This document shows, piece by piece, positions 53,712-62,274 of a DNA stretch of 64,000 nucleotides. The position numbers were made by a program, and so were the translations under genes. The notes beneath the pieces are model-generated. The model saw only the letters and a program-made list of their open reading frames with translations, searched no databases and was not told where the DNA came from. Position 1 is the first letter of the stretch. Each line of letters starts with the position of its first letter. Source of the stretch: Bradyrhizobium sp. NAS96.2 (GTDB lineage: Bacteria; Pseudomonadota; Alphaproteobacteria; Rhizobiales; Xanthobacteraceae); the NCBI RefSeq assembly GCF_001908235.1, contig NZ_LGHK01000071.1, positions 62,001 through 126,000 on the forward strand. Direction: 5' to 3'.

Positions 53712-55049
53712 ATGAGCGCAATTGTGTCCGCCACGGATGCGCGGCGATCCCGCGTCCGGCTGTTGATCGTGACGATGCTGTTTCTCGTCACCACCGTGAA
53801 CTACGCCGATCGCGCCACGCTCTCGATCGCCGGTCCCGCCCTCTCCAAGGAACTGCATCTCGACCCGGTCGCGATGGGTTACGTGTTCTCGGCCTTCGGC
53901 TGGTCCTATGTGATCGCGCAGGTGCCGTGCGGCTGGCTGCTCGACCGCTACGGCTCCAAATGGGTCTATGCGATCAGCATCATCGTCTGGTCGATGCTCA
54001 CCGCGATGCAGGGCATGGTCGGATTCCTGGCCGCGGGAACCGCCGTCGTCGTGCTGTTCGCGCTGCGCTTCCTGGTCGGCATTGCCGAGGCGCCGTCATT
54101 CCCGGCCAATGCGCGCATCGTCGCGGCCTGGTTCCCGGGCAATGAGCGCGGCACCGCATCGGCCTTCTTCAATTCAGGGCAGTATTTCGCGACCGTGATC
54201 TTCGCGCCGCTGATGGGCTGGATCGCGCATGAGCATGGCTGGAGCCGCGTGTTCTACGTGATGGGCGGGCTCGGTATCATCATGGGGATCGTCTGGATCA
54301 AGACGATCTACGAACCGAAGGATCATCCTGGGATCAACGAGGCCGAGTTCGACTACATCAAGCAGGGCGGCGCCCTGGTCGACATGGATGCGGCGAAGGA
54401 CAGCAAGGCACAGGACAGCGGCCCGCGCTGGGACCACATCCGCCAGCTGCTCGCCAACCGCATGATGCTCGGCGTCTATATCGGCCAGTACTGCATCAAC
54501 ACGCTGACCTATTTCTTCCTGACCTGGTTCCCGGTCTACCTGGTGAAGGAGCGCGGGCTCTCGATCCTGCAGGCCGGTTTCGTCGCGACCTTGCCGGCGC
54601 TGTGCGGCTTCATCGGCGGCGTGCTTGGCGGCGTCATTTCGGATTACATCCTGCGCCGCACCGGGTCGCTGACCATGGCGCGCAAGATCCCGATCGTCGG
54701 CGGCATGCTGCTGTCGATGGTGATCATTGGCTGCAACTATGTCGACAGCCAGGCGCTGGTGATCGGCTTCATGGCGCTCGCCTTCTTCGGCAAGGGCATC
54801 GGCGCGCTCGGCTGGGCCGTGGTCTCCGACACCTCGCCGAAGGAGGCCGGCGGTGTCTCCGGCGGGCTGTTCAACACCTTCGGCAATCTGTCGTCGATCA
54901 CGACGCCGATCATCATCGGCTACATCCTGGCCGCCACCGGCTCGTTCAACGGCGCGCTGGTGTTCGTCGGCGCCAACGCGCTGGTCGCGGCGATCGCCTA
55001 TCTGTTCATCGTCGGCGAGATCAAGCGGGTGCAGCTGAAGGCGGCCTGA
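53712..55049 (+). CDS. MFS aldarate/sugar-acid transporter (GudP/ExuT-like)
   Basis: A 445-aa protein with about 12 membrane helices. The anion:cation symporter signature is visible as NYADRATLSIAGPALSKEL and WLLDRYGSKWVYA. The central loop (residues about 205-240) is hydrophilic. Homologues carry hexuronates, glucarate or galactarate with protons. Its promoter shares layout and spacing with the kdgD promoter, so it is probably the importer for the glucarate/galactarate genes 2.7 kb downstream. AGGAGG precedes ATG 53712. Confidence 0.9.
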   Translation: MSAIVSATDARRSRVRLLIVTMLFLVTTVNYADRATLSIAGPALSKELHLDPVAMGYVFSAFGWSYVIAQVPCGWLLDRYGSKWVYAISIIVWSMLTAMQGMVGFLAAGTAVVVLFALRFLVGIAEAPSFPANARIVAAWFPGNERGTASAFFNSGQYFATVIFAPLMGWIAHEHGWSRVFYVMGGLGIIMGIVWIKTIYEPKDHPGINEAEFDYIKQGGALVDMDAAKDSKAQDSGPRWDHIRQLLANRMMLGVYIGQYCINTLTYFFLTWFPVYLVKERGLSILQAGFVATLPALCGFIGGVLGGVISDYILRRTGSLTMARKIPIVGGMLLSMVIIGCNYVDSQALVIGFMALAFFGKGIGALGWAVVSDTSPKEAGGVSGGLFNTFGNLSSITTPIIIGYILAATGSFNGALVFVGANALVAAIAYLFIVGEIKRVQLKAA

Positions 55050-55074
55050 GCCAGGCCGCCCATGTCTATCGACC

Positions 55075-55226
55075 CGTCATTGCGAGGAGCTCGCGACAAA
55101 ATTGCAAAGCAATTTTGCGCCGAAGCGACGAAGCAATCCATGCTTCCGCATATGCCGCGCGATGGATTGCTTCGCGGAGCCTGTCATCGGGCGCGCGTTC
55201 GCGCGACCCGTTGGCTCGCAATGACG
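55075..55226. repeat. Intergenic palindromic repeat, family A copy 3 (long form)
   Basis: Same ends as copies 1 and 2 (CGTCATTGCGAGG, CGCAATGACG) and the same inner GAAGCAATCCAT/ATGGATTGCTTC arms. It also carries an extra nested palindrome AAAATTGCAAAGCAATTTT near 55099-55117 and a longer right arm. The 313-bp gap between the MFS and LysR genes otherwise holds only the LysR promoter. Confidence 0.85.
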
Positions 55227-55309
55227 GAGATGGAGTTGGGTACAAACCCAAAACGGCGGCTTCGGCCGCCGTCTCTGTCTGCTTGTTTGTCTTCTTGGCC
55301 AGTGGGAGG

Positions 55310-55365
55310 CATCGATGCTAGAACGTACAAATCCCCGACCGATCCATTCCGGGTTAGCATCGATG
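55310..55365. promoter_or_regulatory. Candidate LysR autoregulatory site
   Basis: CATCGATGCTA at 55310-55320 is repeated inverted as TAGCATCGATG at 55355-55365, overlapping the LysR start. GTTAGCATCG recurs at 56275-56284 before kdgD, and CCGATCCATTC is shared with the MFS leader. Confidence 0.5.
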
Positions 55366-56268
55366 TTCGACCTGAGCCAGCTCCGCTGTTTCGTCACGGT
55401 GGCCGAAGAACTGCACTTCGGCCGCGCCGCCGCGCGGCTCAACATGACCCAGCCGCCGCTGAGCCGGCAGATCCAGGTGCTCGAGCACATCATTGACGCG
55501 CCGCTGCTGGAACGCACCAGCCGCTCGGTGCGGCTGACCCCGGCGGGACGCAGCTTCCTGCCCGAGGCGCGGCGTATCCTGAAGCTCGCGGAATCCGCCT
55601 CGCAAGTCGCGCGCCGCATCGCGCTCGGCAAGACCGGCTCGCTCAAGATCGGCTTCACGGCGGCGGCCGCCTACGGCTTCCTGCCCGATTTGATCGCGGC
55701 CGCCCGCTCCCGCCTGCCTGAGGTGGATTTTTCGCTGAAGGAGATGGTCTCCGGCGATCAGTTCGAGGCGCTGACGACCGGCCAGATCGATGCCGGCCTG
55801 TTGCGCCCGCCGATTGCGCGGCCGGAATTCGCAAGCCGGCGCGTGGTGGCCGAGCCGCTGCTCGCCGCGATCCCGAAGAAGCATCCGCTGGCAGCAGTCG
55901 AGACCATCAGCATCAAGGATTTCGACGACCAGCCGTTCGTGATGTATTCGCCCTATGAGGCGCGCTACTTCCACGACCTCCTGGTGTCGATGTTCACCCG
56001 CGCCGACGTACTGCCGCGCTATGTGCAGCATCTCAGTCAGATCCACTCGATCCTCGCGATGGTGCGCGCCGGGCTCGGCATCGCGATCGTGCCGGAGGCC
56101 GCCGCCAGCCTGAAGATCGCTGACGTCAAGCTGAAGCCGCTCAAGCTGCGCACGCCGGTGCCGGTCGAGCTGTTCATGGTGTGGCGGCGCGATCACGAGA
56201 ACCAGCTGCTGCCGTCATTGATCGAGATCGCAACCGAAATCGCGGCGCCGCAGCTGCGCGGCGATTGA
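55363..56268 (+). CDS. LysR-family regulator of the aldarate genes
   Basis: A 301-aa LTTR. Helix-turn-helix: FVTVAEELHFGRAAARLNMTQPPLSRQIQVLE; the ligand domain starts LKIGFTAAAAYGFLPDLIAAA. I chose ATG 55363 (MFDLSQLRCF), the usual LTTR start, over an in-frame start 16 codons upstream. It lies between the MFS gene and kdgD, both of which have the same promoter plan, so it is the likely activator responding to an aldarate or pathway intermediate. Confidence 0.9.
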   Translation: MFDLSQLRCFVTVAEELHFGRAAARLNMTQPPLSRQIQVLEHIIDAPLLERTSRSVRLTPAGRSFLPEARRILKLAESASQVARRIALGKTGSLKIGFTAAAAYGFLPDLIAAARSRLPEVDFSLKEMVSGDQFEALTTGQIDAGLLRPPIARPEFASRRVVAEPLLAAIPKKHPLAAVETISIKDFDDQPFVMYSPYEARYFHDLLVSMFTRADVLPRYVQHLSQIHSILAMVRAGLGIAIVPEAAASLKIADVKLKPLKLRTPVPVELFMVWRRDHENQLLPSLIEIATEIAAPQLRGD

Positions 56269-56274
56269 TGCAGA

Positions 56275-56331
56275 GTTAGCATCGCTCGATACCGCGTTTG
56301 GCTTGGACGCGCATCGAAGCATTTCCTAGAA
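56275..56331 (+). promoter_or_regulatory. LysR-type site and promoter of the kdgD operon
   Basis: GTTAGCATCG at 56275-56284, ATACC at 56289-56293, nine nt, TTGGAC at 56303-56308, 17 nt, CTAGAA at 56326-56331; leader of about 57 nt to ATG 56395. Spacing is identical to the MFS promoter. Confidence 0.68.
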
Positions 56332-56394
56332 ACTCCGCCATGGACGCGCGCTGCTCGCGCATCCCTATCCCAACAGCGTTCAAGGAGTGGCGCC

Positions 56395-57336
56395 ATGAGC
56401 AAGATGACCCCTCGGGAGATGGCCGCGAGAATCGGCGGCGGCCTCCTGTCTTTTCCCGTGACCCCGTTCAACGCAGATTACTCGTTCGACGAGGCGACCT
56501 ATCGCGCCAACATGGACTGGCTGTGCGGCTATGACGTCGCCGGCCTGTTCGCCGCCGGCGGCACCGGCGAGTTCTTCTCGCTGACGCCGGCTGAAGTTCC
56601 GCACGTCGTGAAGATCGCGGTCGACGAGACCAAGGGCCGCGTTCCCGTGCTGGCCGGCACCGGCTACGGCACCGCGATCGCGCGCGAGATCGCCGTTGGC
56701 GCCGAGAAAGCCGGCGCCGATGGCCTCTTGCTGCTGCCGCCCTACCTCACGCATGCCGAGCAGGACGGCCTCGCCGCCCATGTCGAGGCGGTGTGTTCGT
56801 CGGTCAAGATCGGTGTCATCGTCTACAACCGCGACAACGCGATCCTGCAGCCCGATACGCTGGCGCGGCTCTGCGAGCGCTGCCCGAACCTCATCGGCTA
56901 CAAAGACGGCATCGGCGACATCGAACTGATGACCCGCGTCTACACCAGGCTCGGCGACCGCCTGACCTATATCGGCGGCCTGCCGACCGCGGAAACCTTC
57001 GCGCTGCCCTATCTCGACATGGGCGTCACGACCTATTCGTCGGCGGTGTTCAACTTCGTGCCGGAATTCGCCACCAAGTTCTACGCCGCGGTGCGCCGGC
57101 GCGATCATCAGACCATCCATGCAGGACTGAAGGATTTCATCCTGCCGCTGATCGCGATACGCAACCGCAAGAAGGGCTATGCAGTGTCGATCATCAAGGC
57201 CGGCATGAAGGTGATCGGCCGCGATTCCGGCCCGGTGCGCCCGCCGCTCACCGATCTCACTGAGCAGGAGATCGCCGAGCTCGCGGCGCTGGTGGCGAAG
57301 CTGCCGCAAGCCGCGACGCAGCAGGCGGCAGAATAA
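56395..57336 (+). CDS. kdgD: 5-dehydro-4-deoxyglucarate dehydratase
   Basis: A 313-aa DHDPS-family lyase. [18 protein letters not shown] with Tyr144, and the Schiff-base Lys170 in IGYKDGIGD are the KdgD signatures. It dehydrates and decarboxylates 5-keto-4-deoxyglucarate to 2,5-dioxopentanoate, the substrate of the dehydrogenase at 58746. First gene of the operon kdgD-gudD-dehydrogenase-garD. Confidence 0.94.
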   Translation: MSKMTPREMAARIGGGLLSFPVTPFNADYSFDEATYRANMDWLCGYDVAGLFAAGGTGEFFSLTPAEVPHVVKIAVDETKGRVPVLAGTGYGTAIAREIAVGAEKAGADGLLLLPPYLTHAEQDGLAAHVEAVCSSVKIGVIVYNRDNAILQPDTLARLCERCPNLIGYKDGIGDIELMTRVYTRLGDRLTYIGGLPTAETFALPYLDMGVTTYSSAVFNFVPEFATKFYAAVRRRDHQTIHAGLKDFILPLIAIRNRKKGYAVSIIKAGMKVIGRDSGPVRPPLTDLTEQEIAELAALVAKLPQAATQQAAE

Positions 57337-57367
57337 GCCAAGCGGCAAACGACAAAGGGAGGAGCAG

Positions 57368-58723
57368 ATGATTCAAGACACGATCCGCACCGGCTTTGCC
57401 GGCGCCCCCGTCGTCACGGCGATGGAGGTGATTCCGGTTGCCGGCCGCGATGGCATGCTTCTCAATCTGAGCGGCGCGCACGCGCCGTTCTTCACCCGCA
57501 ACCTCGTCATCCTCACCGACAATTCCGGCCACACCGGCGTCGGCGAGGTGCCGGGCGGCGAGAAGATCAGGAAGACGCTGGAAGATGCCCGCGACCTCGT
57601 CGTCGGCCAGACCATCGGCGCCTGCAACAACATCCTGGCCTCGATGCGCCAGGCCTTCGCCGACCGCGACGCCGGCGGCCGCGGCAAGCAGACCTTCGAC
57701 CTTCGCGTCACCATCCACGCGGTCACCGCGGTGGAGTCCGCGCTGCTCGATCTGCTCGGCCAGCATCTCAATCTCCCGGTCGCAGCGCTGCTCGGCGAAG
57801 GCCAGCAGCGCGCAGATGTCGAGACGCTCGGCTATCTCTTCTTCGTCGGCGACCGCAGGAAGACCAGCCTTCCCTATGTCGAGGGCGAGACCGGCAAGCC
57901 CGACTGGTTCAATCTGCGCCATCAGGTGGCGATGACGCCGGAGGCGATCGTGCGCCTCGCCGAAGCGACGCAGGCGCATTACGGCTTCGCCGATTTCAAG
58001 CTCAAGGGCGGCGTGCTCGCCGGCGAAGAGGAGATCGAGGCTGTCACGGCAATCGCAAAGCGTTTCCCGAAGGCGCGCGTCACGCTCGATCCGAACGGCG
58101 CCTGGTCGCTCGACGAGGCGATCCGGCTCTGCAGCAACATGCATAGTGTGCTCGCCTATGCCGAGGACCCCTGCGGCGCCGAGGCCGGCTTCTCCGGCCG
58201 CGAGATCATGGCCGAGTTCCGCCGCGCTACGGGGCTGCCGACCGCGACCAACATGATCGCGACCGACTGGCGCCAGCTCTCCCATGCGCTGCGGCTCGGG
58301 GCGGTCGACATTCCGCTCGCCGATCCGCATTTCTGGACCATGCAGGGCTCGGTGCGGGTGGCGCAGACCTGCCGCGACAATGGCCTGACCTGGGGTTCGC
58401 ACTCCAACAACCATTTCGATATTTCGCTGGCGATGTTCACCCATGTCGGCGCCGCAGCGCCCGGCAAGGTCACCGCGATCGACACCCACTGGATCTGGCA
58501 GGACGGCCAGGCGTTGACCAAGGAACCGCTGCAGATCAAGGGCGGCAAGATCGCGATCCCGGATCGGCCGGGTCTCGGCATCGAGCTCGATCGCGGTGCC
58601 ATCGAGGCGGCGAACGCGCTATACAAGCAGCATGGTCTCGGCGCCCGCGACGACGCGCTGGCCATGCAGTTCCTGATCCAGGGGTGGACCTTCGACGACA
58701 AGCGTCCCTGCCTCGTGCGCTAA
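57368..58723 (+). CDS. gudD: Glucarate dehydratase
   Basis: A 451-aa enolase-superfamily enzyme. The catalytic Lys region is FKLKGG, metal ligands begin at TLDPNGAWS, and the catalytic His is in [12 protein letters not shown]. The C-terminal [12 protein letters not shown] is typical of GudD. It dehydrates D-glucarate (and idarate) to 5-keto-4-deoxyglucarate. GGAGGAG precedes ATG 57368; 31 bp from kdgD. Confidence 0.94.
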   Translation: MIQDTIRTGFAGAPVVTAMEVIPVAGRDGMLLNLSGAHAPFFTRNLVILTDNSGHTGVGEVPGGEKIRKTLEDARDLVVGQTIGACNNILASMRQAFADRDAGGRGKQTFDLRVTIHAVTAVESALLDLLGQHLNLPVAALLGEGQQRADVETLGYLFFVGDRRKTSLPYVEGETGKPDWFNLRHQVAMTPEAIVRLAEATQAHYGFADFKLKGGVLAGEEEIEAVTAIAKRFPKARVTLDPNGAWSLDEAIRLCSNMHSVLAYAEDPCGAEAGFSGREIMAEFRRATGLPTATNMIATDWRQLSHALRLGAVDIPLADPHFWTMQGSVRVAQTCRDNGLTWGSHSNNHFDISLAMFTHVGAAAPGKVTAIDTHWIWQDGQALTKEPLQIKGGKIAIPDRPGLGIELDRGAIEAANALYKQHGLGARDDALAMQFLIQGWTFDDKRPCLVR

Positions 58724-58745
58724 CAACAAAAGGTTGGAGAGAACA

Positions 58746-60194
58746 ATGACCGCTCACCAGAAGAACTTCATCGCCGGCGAATGGGTCGACGGAACCAGCA
58801 TCACGCGGGATATCAACCCCTCCAACACCAAGGACGTGGTCGGCGAATACGCCAAGGCCGACAAGGCGCAGACCGAGAAGGCGATCGCCGCGGCGAAGGC
58901 CGCCTTCCCGGCCTGGGCGCGCTCGACGCCGCAGGAGCGCTTTGACGCGCTGACCAAGATCTCCGTCGAGATCCTCGCCCGCAAGGAAGAGCTCGGCCGC
59001 CTGCTGGCGCGCGAGGAAGGCAAGACGCTCCCCGAGGGCATCGGCGAGGTGGCGCGCGCTGGACAAATCTTCGCGTTCTTCGCCGGCGAAGCGCTGCGGC
59101 TGATGGGCGAGAAGGGTGCGTCGGTGCGCCCGGGCCTCGACGTCGAGATCACCCGCGAGCCGGTCGGCGTCGTCGGCATGATCACGCCCTGGAATTTCCC
59201 GATCGCCATCCCGGCCTGGAAGATCGCGCCCGCGCTGTGCTACGGCAATACGGTGGTGTTCAAGCCGGCCGAGCTGGTGCCGGGCTCCGCGCATGCGCTG
59301 TCCGAGATCATCGCGCGCTCCGGGATTCCGGCTGGGGTCTTCAACCTCGTGGTCGGCTCGGGCTCGGTGGTGGGCCAGACGCTGCTGGATCATCCCGACG
59401 TCGCCGCGATCTCCTTCACCGGCTCGGTGCAGACCGGCCGCAAGATCGCGCAGGCCTGCGTGCTCTCCAATCCGATGAAGAAGTTCCAGCTCGAGATGGG
59501 CGGCAAGAATCCGCTGGTCGTGCTCGACGACGCCGACGTCAAGGTCGCGGTCGAAGTCGCAATCAACGGCGCCTATTTCTCGACCGGCCAGCGCTGCACG
59601 GCGTCGTCGCGCCTGATCGTCACCGCGGGCATTCACGACCGCTTCGTCGATGCGATGACCGAACGGATGAAGGGGCTTTCGGTCGATGACGCGCTGAAGA
59701 GCGGCGTGCATGTCGGCCCTGTGGTCGACCAGAGCCAGCTCGACCAGGACCTCCGCTACATCAAGATCGGCCAGGACGAGGGCGCCCGCCTGCATTGGGG
59801 CGGCGAGCTGTTGAACCGCGAGACGCCCGGCTTCTACCTGCAACCGGCGCTGTTCACCGGGACGACCAACCAGATGCGCATCGCCCGCGAGGAGATCTTC
59901 GGTCCGGTCGCCTGCGTGATCCGCGCCAAGGATTATGAGGAGGCGCTGGCGATCTCCAACGACACCGAATTCGGCCTCGCCTCGGGCATCTGCACCACAA
60001 GCCTGAAATACGCCTCGCATTACAAGCGCAGCAGCGAGGCCGGCATGGTGATGGTCAATCTGCCGACCGCCGGCGTCGACTACCACGTGCCGTTCGGCGG
60101 CCGCAAAGGCTCGAGCTACGGCGCGCGCGAACAGGGCGCCTATGCCCGCGAGTTCTACACCACGGTGAAGACGGCCTACACGTTCCCGGGTTGA
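58746..60194 (+). CDS. 2-Oxoglutarate semialdehyde (2,5-dioxovalerate) dehydrogenase
   Basis: A 482-aa aldehyde dehydrogenase. PWNFPIAIPAWKIAPAL, catalytic Glu in LEMGGKNP and Cys in GQRCTASSR are present. The operon position after kdgD and gudD fixes the role as oxidising 2,5-dioxopentanoate to 2-oxoglutarate. The same step ends the oxidative arabinose route, so it may serve the 47.7-50.7 kb operon too. ATG 58746 has TTGGAGAG before it. Confidence 0.92.
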   Translation: MTAHQKNFIAGEWVDGTSITRDINPSNTKDVVGEYAKADKAQTEKAIAAAKAAFPAWARSTPQERFDALTKISVEILARKEELGRLLAREEGKTLPEGIGEVARAGQIFAFFAGEALRLMGEKGASVRPGLDVEITREPVGVVGMITPWNFPIAIPAWKIAPALCYGNTVVFKPAELVPGSAHALSEIIARSGIPAGVFNLVVGSGSVVGQTLLDHPDVAAISFTGSVQTGRKIAQACVLSNPMKKFQLEMGGKNPLVVLDDADVKVAVEVAINGAYFSTGQRCTASSRLIVTAGIHDRFVDAMTERMKGLSVDDALKSGVHVGPVVDQSQLDQDLRYIKIGQDEGARLHWGGELLNRETPGFYLQPALFTGTTNQMRIAREEIFGPVACVIRAKDYEEALAISNDTEFGLASGICTTSLKYASHYKRSSEAGMVMVNLPTAGVDYHVPFGGRKGSSYGAREQGAYAREFYTTVKTAYTFPG

Positions 60195-60228
60195 CGATGA
60201 AGTTGCATCCGTCGCCGCAACGGAAGTG

Positions 60229-60362
60229 CCACCTCTCCCCTTGTGGGAGAGGTCGGAACGCGTCGCCAGATGCGTTCCGGGTGAGGGGTTGCGCTCTCTC
60301 GTGGGACCTGCGCCCCCTCACCCGCGCCTTCGGCGCGACCTCTCCCCGCTGGGGAGAGGTGG
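60229..60362. repeat. Intergenic palindromic repeat, family E
   Basis: CCACCTCTCCCC at 60229-60240 and GGGGAGAGGTGG at 60351-60362 are perfect inverted ends. Inside lie GGGTGAGGGG and CCCCTCACCC. It interrupts the operon between the dehydrogenase and garD, in a 227-bp gap, and could lower or stabilise downstream mRNA. Confidence 0.82.
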
Positions 60363-60421
60363 GAATTCGCGGCGCCGCCTAAGTACATCAACCAACACCT
60401 TGCTCGTAAGGAGCGTAGCGC

Positions 60422-61964
60422 ATGGACCAGTCGATCGGCGCGCAGGAGCAGCCCCGCTACATCAAGCTCAACGCGCGCGACAATGTCGCGATCGTCGTGA
60501 ATGATTTCGGCCTGCCCGCCGGCTCCCGCTTCGCCTGCGGACTGACATTGCGGGCCTTCGTGCCGCAGGGCCACAAGACTGCATTGGAAGACATCGCCGA
60601 GGGCGCGCCGATCATCCGCTATGGCGAGGTGATCGGCCATGCGCTGTCGCCGATCCTGGCCGGCGAATGGGTCGACGAGGCCCGCATCCGCATGCCCGAC
60701 GCGCCGCCGCTCGACCGGCTTGAGATCTCAACCGCGGTGCCGCCGGCGCTGCCGCCGCTCGAAGGTTTTACGTTCGAGGGCTACCGCAATCCCGACGGCT
60801 CGGTGGGAACGAAGAACATCCTCGGCATCTCTTCGTCCGTGCAATGCGTCAAAGGCACGATGGAATATGCGGTGAAGCGCATCCGCGCCGAGCTGCTGCC
60901 GAAATACCCCAATGTCGACGACGTCGTGCCGCTGACCCATGCCTATGGCTGCGGCGTCGCAATCACGGCGCCCGACGCCGTGGTGCCGATCCGCACCCTG
61001 CAAAACCTTGCGCTCAATCCGAATTTCGGCGGCGAGATCCTCGTGGTCGGGCTCGGCTGCGAAAAGCTCGCGCCGGAACGGCTGGTGCCGGAGGGCATCA
61101 GCGATGCCATCGTGCGGATGCAGGACGAAGCCTTTGACGGCTTCGGCGCCATCGTCGATGCCATCATGACCCAGGCCGAGGCGCGGCTGAAGGTGCTCAA
61201 CGCCCGCAAGCGCGAGACCTGTCCTGCCGCGGATCTCGTGATCGGCCTGCAATGCGGCGGCAGCGATGCGTTCTCCGGCGTCACCGCAAACCCCGCGGTC
61301 GGCTTTGCCGCCGACCTGCTGGTGCGATCCGGCGCGACCGTGATGTTCTCGGAAGTCACCGAGGTGCGCGACGCGATCCAGCTGCTCACACGCCGCGCCG
61401 TCAATGAGGATGTCGGCCGCGCACTGATCCGCGAGATGGCCTGGTACGACGCCTATCTTGCCCGCGGCGGCGCCGACCGCAGCGCGAACACCACGCCGGG
61501 CAACAAGAAGGGCGGGCTCGCCAACATCGTCGAGAAATCCCTCGGCTCGATCGTCAAGTCGGGCTCGGGTCCGATCGCGGGCGTGCTGTCGCCCGGCGAG
61601 AAGGCACGGCAGAAGGGCATGCTGTTTGCAGCGACGCCGGCCAGCGACTTCATCTGCGGCACGTTGCAGCTTGCCTCCGGCATGACCTTGCAGGTCTTCA
61701 CCACCGGCCGCGGCACGCCCTATGGCCTTGCCGCCGCCCCCCGTCATCAAGGTCGCGACCCGCAGCGAGCTGGCGCGGCGCTGGAAGGACCTGATCGATT
61801 TCGACGCCGGCTGCATCGCGACCGGCGAGAAGACCATCGAGGAGACCGGCTGGGACCTGTTCCGCCTGATCCTCGACGTCGCGAGTGGGCGCACCAAGCC
61901 GTGGTCGGACAAGTGGGGCATCCACAACGACCTCACGCTGTTCAACCCGGCGCCGGTGACTTAA
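60422..61964 (+). pseudogene. garD: Galactarate dehydratase with a single-base frameshift
   Basis: A UxaA/GarD-family dehydratase: N-terminal SAF-like part (residues 1-100) and the large domain with [23 protein letters not shown] and [17 protein letters not shown]. The frame breaks after [13 protein letters not shown]. The remaining 75 residues ([20 protein letters not shown] ... [10 protein letters not shown]) continue in the +1-shifted frame to 61964. One C too many in the C6 tract at 61737-61742 explains it; with C5 the product is 513 aa, the family length. It is either a sequencing error or a real inactivation. Without repair, reading runs on to 61975 with a nonsense tail. Confidence 0.88.
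61737..61742. other. C6 tract at the garD frameshift
   Basis: The run of six C, where five would keep the garD frame, is the point at which the coding frame changes. Confidence 0.8.
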
Positions 61965-62061
61965 GCGCCCCCTGATCCCGGATTAACTGCCTGTTAGCCA
62001 CGTCCTCACTGGCCGGGGAACGTCGCAATTCGATTCAAATTGTCTGGGCACGGAGGCAGCC

Positions 62062-62232
62062 ATGAGCCGGACATTCGACGATCTCAAGGACAAGGCCGAC
62101 CGCGCTGAGCGGCTGGTGCGCACGGGTTTGGACCCGCTGACCGCCGAGCGGCTGCGGGCATTCGCCGAGGATTGCCGCCGTCAGATGGCAGCGACCGAGC
62201 GGGACGAGCGCGGCGCACCACACGCGGCGTGA
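62062..62232 (+). CDS. Small hypothetical protein, 56 aa
   Basis: A 56-aa charged helical protein, MSRTFDDLKDKADRAERLVR then LDPLTAERLRAFAEDCRRQMA. GGAGG lies six bases before ATG 62062 and codon use fits the neighbours. The pattern recalls short hypothetical proteins common in Bradyrhizobiaceae. Function unknown. Confidence 0.72.
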   Translation: MSRTFDDLKDKADRAERLVRTGLDPLTAERLRAFAEDCRRQMAATERDERGAPHAA

Positions 62233-62274
62233 GACATCGCTTCATACGAAAGCCGCGACAAGACGGTGCATGCC

